Shown one piece after another: positions 1-13,106 of a DNA stretch of 64,000 nt. Positions within the stretch are counted from its first letter, which is position 1, and each line of letters opens with the position of its first letter. A program made the position numbers and the translations under genes. Origin of the DNA: Phaffia rhodozyma (taxonomy: Eukaryota; Basidiomycota; Tremellomycetes; Cystofilobasidiales; Mrakiaceae); the NCBI GenBank assembly GCA_014706385.1, contig JACGZH010000009.1, positions 310,001-374,000 on the forward strand, written 5' to 3'. A model generated the notes under the pieces. The model did no database searches. It worked only from the letters and a program-made list of their open reading frames with translations, and was not told the DNA's origin.

Positions 1-1220
1 CTTGATCGGAGGGTCAGTCTTCAACGATTCTCTCTATCAGCCTCACTTTCGTCTTTGATTTGTCTTCTGAACATCATGAGATTTTGGCTTGACGTGGTAT
101 CGGATCATTTGGTATATCGTACAGATAGTCATTCAAACCGATCTTTGCGAGCCGGGACAACCGCAACGTACACCCCTTCCTACTTGCTGTCCAATCTGAA
201 CAGAACCCCCTTCAAAACTACCCATCTCTCTCTCTTTGTTCTTCCCAATCTGAATCTGCCATCAGCCCCGCGCCTCTTGCGCGCTTACTCCTCCTCTTTT
301 TCCAGTACCTCCCCAATACCATCTGCCTCACAACGTTCGCCTTTGACGAGCCGCAAACCACCTCGAGAGGGATCGTCCAAATATACCTCGACAGCTTCGA
401 CGTTAACGCATATCGATCCAGAGACAGGCAAGCCTCGCATGGTTTCTATCACGCCAAAGGTAGCGACTCTGCGATCGGCCACTGCTTCCGGAAAGATCTA
501 CCTTGTCAGCCTCTTTTTCTTCACCTTCATGTATCCTTCTCCTCTTTTATCCCACTTGGGTTCTGTCTCAACATTGGCTCTTTTGTGAATCTAGCCCGAA
601 GCAGCGTTTTCTCTGCTTTCCAACTCCCAACCGTCTTCCTCTCTAAACAAGAAAGGAGATCCCCTCATCGTCGCTCAACTAGCAGGTATCATGGGTGCCA
701 AACGAACGTCAGATCTCATTCCGCTCTGTCATCAGATCAATCTGAGCTCGGTGGACGTGAAGTTTGAATTGATTCAAAAGACAGGGACAAATAACGGAGG
801 TTGGGTCAGAGTGGATAGCGTGGCGGAATGTGTAGGTGGAACGGGGGTCGAGGTGAGTCTTCTGTACAAATATTTCTCTCTCTATCCTATTGCTTATTGT
901 CGTTGTTTTCATCTACTCTATTCTCTCGGGGGTACTCTGTTCCTGCCGGTTCCATCAGATGGAAGCGCTGACTTCCGTCTCGGTCACACTTTTAACCATC
1001 TGGGATAGTGAGTCTGACCATGTCGCATGTTTAGACGATCCGAGAAAGACGGTTGAGCTATACACGATCTCGGATTCTTACCATCTTCCTTGTTTCATCC
1101 TCGCGCGTTTTACTTGAAGTGGTCAAAGCGGTCGCCGGAAAAGAGATGATCATTCAGGACGTATGTGTCACCAAGAAGAGCGGGGGTAAGAGCGGAGATT
1201 GGACGAGACGTCTGGATTGA
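1..1220 (+). CDS. MOCS1: Molybdenum cofactor synthesis protein, MoaC (MOCS1B) part, 5' partial
   Basis: The 3' end of a gene for the first step of molybdenum cofactor synthesis. MoaC/MOCS1B completes conversion of the GTP-derived 3',8-cyclo intermediate to cyclic pyranopterin monophosphate. Exons fit about ?-504, 595-852, 959-1007 and 1120-1220. The joined protein shows the MoaC signatures HIDPETGKPRMV, AKRTSDLIPLCHQI, GTGVEMEALTSVSV and the terminal KKSGGKSGDW. Exon 3 to 4 joins as GAT A|TG, giving DMVKAV as expected in the family. Bases 2-13 read LIGG, the usual C-terminal end of MOCS1A/MoaA, followed by a GT (13-14), so the MoaA half probably lies just upstream and is spliced or fused to this part. 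The MoaC family is certain; the exact 5' exon and whether one transcript carries both halves are inference. Confidence 0.85.
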
Positions 1221-1476
1221 AAGGCCCTAGCTTGATGCATGTTCAGATATATAACAGATGGAATTCTCTTTGTGCTTGTTATCGAACTAGACTTTCTCTG
1301 TCTTGATTCACCTGGAATTTCTAAGATACAACCTTGTTGCGCATGATATACATACAATTGAAAACACTCGCAACCCCAGTCGATCTCTTTGCCTTTCGTC
1401 TCTCTTTCTCTCTCAGCTAACAAACAAGAAAGGTAAATCGAAATGATAGAAAAAAGAAAAAAGATTCCTTGACCAC

Positions 1477-3944
<2,468 letters not shown>

Positions 3945-4629
3945 ATTGCTTATGTGAGGCAGTACTGCTGTGAGAGATGTGCGTGGTTGTGTGCGAGTGT
4001 GTATGTGATTGTGTGTATTTGAGTGTGAGTGTCTGACCAGGTCGAGTTGAAGGACAAGAAGAAGGAGAAGAAGTTGACCTCGACGTTCCCCGGTTATTAC
4101 CAAACCCGGCGGCCGGCAGAGTCAAAACTCTGACTGGGTCCTCGGACATACATCATCATCAGCTTCGACTGGAACACCCTGCACTCACGTTGGCTTGGAC
4201 TTGCTCTCATGATTGATGGAGAGTATGTCTGGGTAATATACGAGGCGATCGTTTCTGTGATCGAAGATTGAAGGGCTGTAAGACCGAATTGTCGTGAAGA
4301 GGGAATGAATGAATCGGTTGGTCTATCCTCCTTTCTCCTCTTTCTTCCGGCTCACCATCTGAGCTAGCGATCGCTATGGTCGTTCTCGATCTGCTTTCTA
4401 TTTACTTTTGAACCAATACATATGACTCGTGAACACACTGGGTCCTTCAAGGATGGTTAACACACATCCAAGTCAAGAGGCTGGATGGGGTTTGAACAAA
4501 CGCAAGGAGTGTGATCACGTGATATGACGTTTTGTTTCCCAGAAGACGGTTGATCCATTGAATAAGCAACCTCCATAAGGTATTCCTTGATCAACCTCAT
4601 CCTCGACATATCATCTTTGAGCAAGAACG
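3945..4629. promoter_or_regulatory. Divergent spacer, nitronate monooxygenase / TRP14-like gene
   Basis: A spacer of 685 bases between two divergently transcribed genes. It holds an alternating GT-rich stretch near 3976-4032 (tgtgtgcgagtgtgtatgtg-like) and CT-rich tracts near 4325-4350. No further gene is supported. Promoter function for both sides is inferred from layout only. Confidence 0.5.
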
Positions 4630-5437
4630 ATGGCCAACGAAGAGATCCTTCCATCCGTACTGTCCAAATCGGCTAGTTCTCCTGAAGAGAACTTTTTCAT
4701 CATCTTTTTCTCGGATTACGACGAGGTCAAAAAGAACCTGTGGTGTCCTGTGAGTTTCGCAGCGCAGGCTCGTACTCTTCTTTTTGTACTTTGTTTCCTA
4801 GCCAGACCAAGCAAAGCTCGACTCCTCTCTTCTCAATGGTCTGACTAAGATTGTTTGTGATGCCTTGACTATCGCTGTTGTTGTCTTTCAAAATGAAAGG
4901 ACTGTGTGGAAGCTATACCATTGGTCGAGTCGTACCAGAAGAGTAGCCCTAAGCATAGTACGTAGCCTTTCGCATAATGTCTACCACCATGTCAAAAGCA
5001 AGAGCTAACAGACTTGTCCTAATCTGTTGATTGTCGAAACCTTCGATCTTTCTGCACATTTCTACCTGAATTCCCACTTGATTCGCATGCCCCATCGATC
5101 CGATGGATGAACGAATAGATCTCGAGATACAATACGTAGGCGACCGGTCGTCTTGGAGATCTTCGGATTCAGTCTTTAGGAAGAATCCTTACAACTTGAC
5201 TTGTATCCCTACGATCATCAAATATGTCAACGTTCGTCTCTCACTCTCTTCTCTTCTTGATTCTTGTGTGCTTTCATATTCCCTAGAAGTCTTTCTTACA
5301 GAATCTTGTTCCTTCCTCTCGCTCTTCGCTCTCGATGGGATATGTATTGGATCACATAGGGAAAGGAGGTCGATAGGTTACCAGAACCTGGGCTGCTAAA
5401 CCCTACGAAATTCAACTCGTTCGTTTCCTCTTCTTGA
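4630..5437 (+). CDS. TRP14/TXNDC17-like thioredoxin-domain protein
   Basis: A 122-residue thioredoxin-fold protein of the TXNDC17 (TRP14, DUF953) family, cytosolic disulfide reductases acting on small substrates and persulfides. Four exons join in frame: 4630-4749, 4900-4957, 5119-5231 and 5360-5437 (369 bases including stop). The active site WCPDC is rebuilt across intron 1 (WCP|DC), as in TRP14, which carries WCPDC where thioredoxin has WCGPC. Later segments match the family: VGDRSSW, FRKNPYNLTCIPTIIKY (with the cis-Pro after Ile) and a C-terminal LPEPGLL. The length agrees with the human protein (123 residues). No signal peptide or membrane segment is visible. Identification is firm; the biological substrate is not deducible. 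Confidence 0.9.
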
Positions 5438-5702
5438 AGGAAACTGTCTATAGATGGTCTTCACCCATTGTTCTGTCTGTGTCTGGAAAAAAGGTGAATG
5501 AAAGGGTCGCCATCTGGATCTGAGCATTGGATCCGGGGAATTGGCACGGAGAAAGAGTCACACCAGCCATGAGGGCAGAGAAAGGATCCAAACGAGAGCC
5601 TCAACAAGCAAGCAAGCAAGAACTTGAGAAGCAAATCCATCATGATATTGTGCTTTGTTTTCGTTCCTTCGTCTCTTTCCCGGCCTACTTCCTGTTCACC
5701 CT

Positions 5703-6661
5703 CTAGAACCCTTGGCTAAGCAAGTACTCCCTAACCTCCTCCTTCCAAGCACCTTTGATCTCAATCTCGCCGGTGACAGGTCTGATTCTGCCCTCAGCTC
5801 CTCGTCTATGATCCGGTCGTTTGAGCGTCAAGTACTTGAGCAATGGGCTGAGGAGAGCCTGAATGGTGAAGAGGGAAGGAAGAACAAAGATCGGGAACAG
5901 GGAAGAGCAGGTGTAAGTTAAAGGCTGTATAGAGGGAGACAACACGATGATACAAGTGAAAGGAGGGGGATGAGATCCATCTGAAGGGATAGCGTACCTT
6001 GGGATCGCCTTGAATCTGCTTGATGATGGTGAAAGGCTGGGTCCTTCGTTTCTAGATAGCCCCGAGGAGAGTCAGAACCAGAAAGAGAGAGAAAAAAAAA
6101 GAGAAAAAAAAGGACGTGGAGGACGTTGATTGTTGTGAGTTCAAAATCCATATCCCCGTGAGTAAGAAAAGGAAGAAGAGGAAAGAAGACAAAAACACGT
6201 GGACTGACGTCTACATAGATTGGGACAAAACCAGAGACCTTGGCCCTTCCGACAAAGACTTGGCTGGGCTTGATCTTTCTCAGGCCTCCTCTTTGCTCGA
6301 TGATGTTTTCAACGCCTTCGAACTGAGGATCAGCCAAAAAGCCTTCCTTCCCGGCCCACTTTCCACCTTTGAAATCCCGAACGTCACTCTCCGGCCCATC
6401 CCATTTGGAACGTTGTGGCTTTGCGTACTTTCTCAATGGCTGATCGAGCTCGGACGGATACTTTCTGTCTGGCCGAGGTGGATCGGATACTCGAGGCTTA
6501 GTTGGTGAGAGTGGGTCTTGTAGCGATCGCAGTCGAGCATCGAGCTTTCTGGGAGCAGTGGTCGTTTGGAATGGAGGGTAGAGCGGTGCCCGGGGATACG
6601 ACACTGAGGGGGTCGTGCTGAAGGACCGGGAGAGTGTCGGTCGGAGAGTCGAACGGAACAT
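5703..6661 (-). CDS. Predicted mitochondrial basic protein, unrecognised
   Basis: A 210-residue protein in three exons that join in phase: 6239-6661, 5998-6051 (54 bases, KRRTQPFTIIKQIQGDPK) and 5703-5858, ending LLSQGF. The N-terminus MFRSTLRPTLSRSFSTTP is Arg/Ser-rich without acidic residues, typical of a mitochondrial presequence. The body is Pro/Lys/Arg-rich with segments GGKWAGKEGFLADPQFEG, PFTIIKQIQGDPK, LLKYLTLKRPDHRRG and GAWKEEVREYLLSQGF. I do not recognise the family. Size, charge and presequence would suit a mitoribosomal or mitochondrial assembly protein, but this is only inference. Acceptors CAG at 5859-5861 and CTAG at 6052-6055 (complement) set the exon starts. Confidence 0.7.
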
Positions 6662-7258
6662 TCTCGCTTTTGCGTGTATAAGTATGTGCGTGTTTTATAT
6701 GAGAGGGACTGTTCTAGGAGGGAGTGCGTGCTTGCGTGAGCTGATGTGTCGATATATAGACCGAACGGTCCAGTACTCGATGAGTTGATGAACGGACGGG
6801 GGATGTGAGTGAAGAGCGAGAGAAGTAGTAGAACCAGGAGGGACAAGAGCAAAGAATGGTTACCTGTGATAGGTAACAGCGAGAAGTAAGATGTAAGCTA
6901 TGCGGTTGTCGCCACAATCACGTGTTATTGAATATGTAACCAATCTCAAATTCCCGACCGAAACAAAACCGACACCACCAGACCTTCTCTCAGAGCTTGC
7001 GCAGAGAGAGTTGTCCGAAACAAGAACCAACATGTCCTTCCGGCTCTCTTTCTGATATGATGGTATGTGAAATAGATTCAAAGGAATGGATCATGGAGAT
7101 GTATCATCCACATGACGCGGATGAAGGCCAGAGATGAAGGAGGTGGCCGGACAAGATATGAATTGGAATTCTGCATTGTGTTGTACTAGCCACGGATGCT
7201 TTAACGCTACCAGCATCATCGCCACCAGCATTATTGTTCTCATTGCTGACAGTCCCCT

Positions 7259-7300
7259 GTCGTCGTCGTCGTCGTCGTCATCATCATCATTATCATCATT
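7259..7300. repeat. Trinucleotide microsatellite (GTC)n/(ATC)n
   Basis: Six CGT units are followed by CAT units and then degenerate ATC/ATT units. It lies in non-coding sequence. Length variation between strains would be expected. Confidence 0.9.
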
Positions 7301-7502
7301 ACCATCAACAAGCTGCTTGCTAGTGTTTCTTCGATGAAAAGGGAACGTGATGAAAAGCAGAGGAATAGAAAATCAAGAGAAAGGCCGCCGGTCAATTAGA
7401 TAACCCTAACAAGATTGCCGAAGAATCCTGTGGGGTTCCCTCCGAAGCTGGATGTATAAATATATTTCCTTCTGGGGTAAATCATCCCGGCCTAATTCGG
7501 CT

Positions 7503-7523
7503 GCCGACCGGCTGCCGGTCGGC
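7503..7523. repeat. Perfect 9-bp inverted repeat (hairpin)
   Basis: Arms gccgaccgg (7503-7511) and ccggtcggc (7515-7523) are exact reverse complements around a 3-base loop, in an AT-richer, CT-rich surrounding. The right arm continues as gtcggcttcatt, close to gtcggctttatt at 31793-31804. It could be a palindromic regulatory site or the remnant of a small element; function unknown. Confidence 0.75.
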
Positions 7524-9088
7524 TTCATTGCCCGGCCGAGCATGCTTTGTAATCAGGCAAACGGTCCCTTCTTTTTTTCCTAATCAGCCTTCTAATCGCT
7601 TTCCTAATAGACTCCCATCATTTTCCTAATAGTTTTCGTACCCGGCCTCGATTCCTGCCTGGCCTTTTTTTCCTGCTATCGCTCTTTTTTCTTCTGTTCT
7701 TTTCCTTTCTTCTTTCTCTTCGTTGATCCCTTTCCTCTTCTCTTTCTCTTTCTTTCTTTGTGTTTCTCTGTCTTTTCGTATTTTCTCAAAGCGATCATCG
7801 TGGGCAGGCAAACATCATATAACTCGAACGTCAAAACATGATTCAGGTCAGTCTTCTCCCGATTCCCAATTCTTCTTCATCTCAAAAGGGCGAAAGGAGA
7901 GAACAGAAGAAAAAGGGGAAAAGACGCGCGGCGAGATCTTGGCCCGGTCTTTTGGCCAAGCAGGGTATAGTTTCGTTGGGGAGACCCATCCTTACATTCG
8001 TCCATCGCAAAAGCCTTGGTGGATTCTTGAATGACCCAGAAGAAGACCAGTATAGAGAATGTGTATCTCATCTGTCAGATAAAAAGGACGAGAGAAAGAA
8101 TGAGATGATCATTCCCTTTCGCACGTTGGGTCAAACAGATTGAAGATGTCATCGTTCAACCAAGTTTTCTGTCACCTCGGAGAAGCTGACCGATCGTTCA
8201 TGTCCATGTCTGCATATACCCATCTTTTCGCTCTCCCCTTGGGTTACCCCTTCTGTCGCCGATCGTCGTCCTTTCTTTCTTTCTTTTCTGTTTACCTCGT
8301 TCCTATTCTATCGCGGTCGTCAACACCTCGGTCTGTTCCTTCCAAATACAACATAGGCATCCACCCAGATCCATCCGCCTGCACACCAGATGGACGGTAT
8401 GCGATCCAGTTCGTTTACTCAGGCCAAGGCAGAGCAGATGGCTACCGCCGATAGTGTGCGTTCCTTCCTCCTCGTATCCGTTTTGTCCGTCCAGATAGTC
8501 GGATCTGTTGTTCCGAAAGACAGAGAGTTGGACATGATCGCCCCGAGTCAACCGAACTCTCAAGGAAGGAGCATGGGACACTGTCCCATGCTTCATACTG
8601 GGCCAGAAACGTTCTCAGGCAGGAGGCGGGAGGGTCAAACTTGATGTTTCCCTTCAAGAAACAATAGTCTGGGTGAAGGAGATGACGATAAACAACCTGA
8701 ACGAGAAGACCATCCTCGAACAAACCCTCACCCTCCGCCATCCAGCTTCCTTATAGAGGAAAAGAACAGGGCGTCCATGACCGTGTGTACCTCTACAAAA
8801 CATCATAGAACGCTCACAGAAGTTCCCTGCCAAGAAAGGAACATCTCGCCCAGCTTCAGTCCCCTTTCGACCTCCTGCTTGGACATTCTTTCCATCCCTT
8901 CTTGCCATCTCGAGCTTTTCTTATCTTCTTCTGTGTTTGTGTTTTCTGAATCAACATCACTGACATTCGTTTCACTCCTTTCTTGCTATCTTCGATCCGT
9001 CATTCCTCGTCGCTTCACTCGTTCTCACCCCGTATCTTGAACACTTCCCGGGGTTTCTACTCTCTTCGACAAATCAAAACGCCCAACG

Positions 9089-12000
9089 ATGAAATATCTC
9101 TCCCCATACCCATCCGACTTTCGTCCCATATCCCCCTCGTCCACCAAAACCCTCAAACCGTCTCGTTCCTTAATCCGCCTGTCGTTTTGCAAATCACCCT
9201 CGGTCCCTTCGTCGCCCTTGCAATGCCGACACGCCATCTCTTCTCCTGATCTCGCCAACCATCCTTCCTTCATCTCTGGGCCAACGTCCACCAACGGCAT
9301 CTCTTCGTTTGCTTCATCCTCCAACGAACCACCCTCCTCATCCTCATCGTCCTGGTCTTTGTCTTCGAATTCGTTTCTCCAGGTCCCCTCCTCCCCGCAG
9401 TCCGACCGTCGGGATGTCGATTCGGTCACATCCTCAAGAGCGCCTTCCCGGGCTCCATCCGTCGCCCCGTCCAGACGAAGCACGTTTGGGTTCACCAAGC
9501 GGGCGTCCTCAACCTTTCACTCCCCAACTCACACGCCAACCGGAAACAACTCGACGTCCACCAGGCCCTCATCACCCACCCATCAGAACCATTCGATCGT
9601 CACCCGGCCCGTCAAACATCACACCGGCCCCCTACACGACCTCAAGCGGTTTCTCCACACCCATATCGGAGGAAGCCACCCTCACAAGCACCATCTCAAC
9701 GCGCTCGATACACCCGCACATGCGCCTGGGACCGCCAACGGTTCTCCACAACATGTTGAATCTCCTTTGAATGAAAAATTCCCCACCACGAAGAAAACCG
9801 GTTACTTTGGTCATTCAGCCGCCCACTCGAACAAGGATCGCACCTCGCCCCCTAGTTCTGTCCTCGGTCTCACTCAGGCGAGCACGGCAGGAACTTCAAC
9901 TAAAGAAAATCGGCCGGTACCCAAAGCTTCGCAGGACGTCTTTGATCCGACAAACGCTCCCGGATTGCCTCAAGTCCCAGAACGAAGCTTGCAAGTCCGC
10001 GAGGAAGCTTCCGCTGTGACAGGCAGCGTCGCTGGTTCGCCTGCTGGCTCACTTGGTCGCTCGGCTAGTCAACGCTTTCTTCCCTCTAACCCGCCTCCTC
10101 TTCCTACCGCCGGACAGAAACATCTAAATCCCAACTATCAGCATTCGTTCTCAGGCGGAACTCACACCCCTGTCTTTGGAGGAACACCCCCGGGTTCATC
10201 CACAGCCCTCTCGTCCTCACTCCACCACCACAACCCACACCCTTCGTTGGCGAATGCGACCCAGGCCCAGCTTTCTAAAAAGTACGGAAAGTGGGGTAAA
10301 GTCCTTGGTTCGGGTGCTGGAGGAACCGTCCGGTTGATCAAGGGCTCAACCAAAGGTGGCAGTGTCATCTATGCCGTCAAAGAGTTCCGGCCAAAGCGAT
10401 TGGGAGAGAGCGAGAAAGAGTACCAGAAGAAGGTCACCGCCGAGTTTTGTGTGGGTGTCACACTCAGACACGTCAACGTCATAGAGACAGTCGATATCGT
10501 GAACGATCATGGGCATTATTATGAGGTTTGTACTTGGTCGTCTACCTCTGTTGTACGATAGGCATCTTTGGTGCTGACGTTTTTTTTCCTCCTGGTGTAC
10601 ATCTAGGTGATGGAATATGCTCCGTACGACTTATTCTCGGTCGTCATGTCTGGCAAGATGGCTCGACCTGAGATCTATTGCGTGTTCCGACAGATCGTCG
10701 ACGGTGTCAACTATCTCCATGGCATGGGACTTGCCCATCGTGATCTCAAACTCGATAACTGCGTCATGACTACGAGCAACGTTGTCAAGCTCATTGACTT
10801 TGGAACGGCCACCGTGTTCCAATACCCAGGCAAAGCTCAAGTCAAAGCATCGGGAGTCGTCGGTAGTGACCCCTACTTGGCACCCGAGGTACTCAGCGGC
10901 CAGGAATACGATCCTAGGAAGACCGACGTCTGGAGTTTGGGTGTGATGTTCCTTTGTATGATTTTGAGGTCAGTCCATCAAGGTTCCCATCGCGCTCTAT
11001 GCAACATATACTTTCCTGAGCGAATACGTTAGCTAAGGTTGATCTGGTGTGTATCTACTTGTCTTGTTCTCGGCAATCTAGACGGTTCCCCTGGAAGTTG
11101 CCGGATGCCAAGACCGATGCAAGCTACAAGGTATTTTCAGATCTCCTCTCTGATGCAGACATTCCTAGTCTTCACATCTGACGAAGCAACGCATCGTTCT
11201 CATTCTTAAAAAGCTCTATGTCAACACCCACCCGCAACTCTTGGCCCCTGCCGCCGGGTCGAAGTCTAAGCCAAATACTCAGGCCACGGTTATATGCTCC
11301 CATCTGCCTGCACATCTCAAGATGTCATCTTCGTTATCGACCAATCAGAGTGTGCCCTCCAACCAGGCTCATTTGACCACAGAACCCGACAGCTACATTG
11401 ATGCCAGACCACGAGACGGAATATCTGCGGCTGAGAAAGCTCATATGAAATCGGCTTTGAAGATCTCAATGGTCCACCCTGTGGACAACAAGGATTATCA
11501 TCTTCAGGATTCCCCGGAAGAGATGGACCCTAGTGTGCTCCATATGGATCGACCGAGGGCACACACCACCAGTGAGCCTGCCTCGAGGTTTGCTTCTCAT
11601 GTCGAGAAAACCGCTAGAGGAGGAACCGCATCCGGTGTGGTCTCGCCCTCTGGTAACGGCGAATTGATAGACGGACCAGATACGGATAACCGGCTGGTCA
11701 ACCAACTAGCCAATTCGACACTCTCACCCACCACCCAGGGCTTGGCTATACCTGAATCGCATTCGGCTGTCCGTCAACGATCGGTGACTGGTCCTGAGAA
11801 CATATCCGGAAGGAACATCCCTAGCCCCCAACAGGGAACGACCTCTTTACCTTCTAGCGATGTTCCGGCCGTGGCCTCGAGCGGTCTTGCCACGCCAGGT
11901 CGATCGTCAACCGCCGCGACCACCACGACGACCAAGACGACGGCCTCCAATGCGAGTGCCGCCCGAGCTTCTGCTGCCGACTGCACCGGAGTCGACTCAA

Positions 12001-12326
12001 TCTTCCGGCTCTTGCCGAGAGAGACTCGGCCTGCGATCATGGCGATGATGACGATCGAGCCCACCGCTCGGTGCACTCTGGCCGATCTGCTACGCGGAAC
12101 AGGGAACGACGCGCTTGTCTGTCAGTGTGAAGGGGTCGAATGTGGCGGAGGAATGAACACGCCGCCGAACGAGGCCGTTACTCCTGATGACAGTGATGAA
12201 GGAGACGAATGGATCAAGGGGATCACTTGCTGTTCTCATTTCCCGATCGGGCACTCGATGGATCATACGCACGCAAAGATCGAGGTCGAGGAGGGTGCGA
12301 CTAAGAAGAAACGGTTCTTCCACTGA
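9089..12326 (+). CDS. Hal4/Sat4-like serine/threonine protein kinase
   Basis: A 986-residue kinase of the fungal Hal/Npr1-type group, which in yeast regulates plasma-membrane ion and nutrient transporters. Exons 9089-10525, 10607-10968, 11082-11130 and 11214-12326 add up in frame. The first ~400 residues are low-complexity Ser/Thr/Pro. The catalytic domain starts near residue 401: P-loop [10 protein letters not shown], Lys in VIYAVKEF, catalytic loop [14 protein letters not shown], activation segment end [13 protein letters not shown] and [11 protein letters not shown]. All key residues are present. The C-lobe is interrupted: after NTHPQLLA comes an insertion of about 245 Ser/Thr-rich residues before the last helices resume at [15 protein letters not shown]...[13 protein letters not shown] cysteine/histidine-rich tail follows ([25 protein letters not shown]) and ends KKKRFFH. 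The start ATG is the first in the open frame. The kinase family is firm; the Hal4 assignment rests on the sequence feel of the domain. Confidence 0.88.
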
Positions 12327-13106
12327 GAGATCCAACAACCCCCTTCTTCTTCTCTTGTACGCCACCCTTATCTCTTGTTTGAAATTATTGAGAAAACACG
12401 CTTGGTTTCTTTTTCTTCCGTACTTCATATCGCTTTTCTTCACTCTTTGTTGTTTTATGTTTGCTTCTTTGTATTTAAGAGCTCCTGACTATCTCCTGCT
12501 CTCCCTTTCTTTCGCTCCTTCCTCTCTCTGGTCTCCTTCATCCTTGCTTTTCTGCCATCCGTAGTGGTCCATCCTTCTCAATTTTCTCTCTCTCGCCACT
12601 GTTGATCATCACCTCAACGTTTGGTTTTCTCTCCGTCTATCCTCATTTTTTTCCTTTCCTTTTTTCTTTTTTCTCTTTTTCCTCTTCTTCCTTGTTATCT
12701 GTCGATACGCCATGTATCGTCGGTTGTACTTCTATCTGGTGCCAGTTTTTCCTCTCCCTTTTTCGTCTTTTCTCCCTTCCCTTTCTGTGCCCCGTTTCTC
12801 GTCCGCTCGTTTGTTGCTCACTGAACGGTTCTCTATCTATCTTATTTCTTCTCCTGATAAAATGAAATTGTCATATCTTGTTATCCAACTATTGTGTCAG
12901 TTGTTCTCTGGTTTTCAGGCCTCAACCTGCTGTCTATATAGAGTTGAGGACGGACGGACGGACTTACTTGGTCAAATAGCTCGAGCAAAATTCGATCTGA
13001 CCTCTCTCCTGTAAACTAAAGGACCTGTTTTTCCCCTTGAGTGGAGATCGAAAGATGAAAAAGAGGTCACACGAACCTCCCCGAAAGTAAAGGGAAAACC
13101 CTCTTT
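12327..13106. other. Convergent spacer, CT-rich
   Basis: 780 bases between the convergent kinase and OB-fold genes. Much of it (about 12480-12840) is a run of CT/TTTC tracts on the plus strand, whose apparent ORFs are Ser/Phe/Leu-rich shadows. It should contain both 3' untranslated regions. Short GGAC repeats occur near 12948-12962. No gene is seen. Confidence 0.6.

Larger units (their letters stand above)
6662..9088. other. Long gene-poor spacer upstream of the kinase gene
   Basis: About 2.4 kb without a gene I can support. It holds a trinucleotide repeat (7259-7300), a perfect GC-rich hairpin (7503-7523), a strong TC/TTTC tract (about 7560-7790) and several ORFs of about 100 codons or fewer with biased composition (Lys/Arg/Glu or Ser/Phe-rich) and no recognisable motif. 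The last part (about 8100-9088) may be the promoter and 5' leader of the kinase gene at 9089. Some short stretches have donor-like ends (for example atgattcag before gtcagt at about 7838-7852), so an upstream non-coding exon is possible. Confidence 0.55.

Noticed and set aside
7380..7400. Telomere-like ataaccctaac
   Set aside because: A single short occurrence, not a tandem array.
7626..8143. ORFs on both strands in the long spacer (60-100 codons)
   Set aside because: Composition follows the CT/GA tracts (Lys/Arg/Glu or Ser/Phe-rich), no motif, no consistent splice structure.
9025..9498. 157-codon acidic minus-strand ORF
   Set aside because: Shadow of the Ser/Pro-rich N-terminus of the kinase gene on the other strand.
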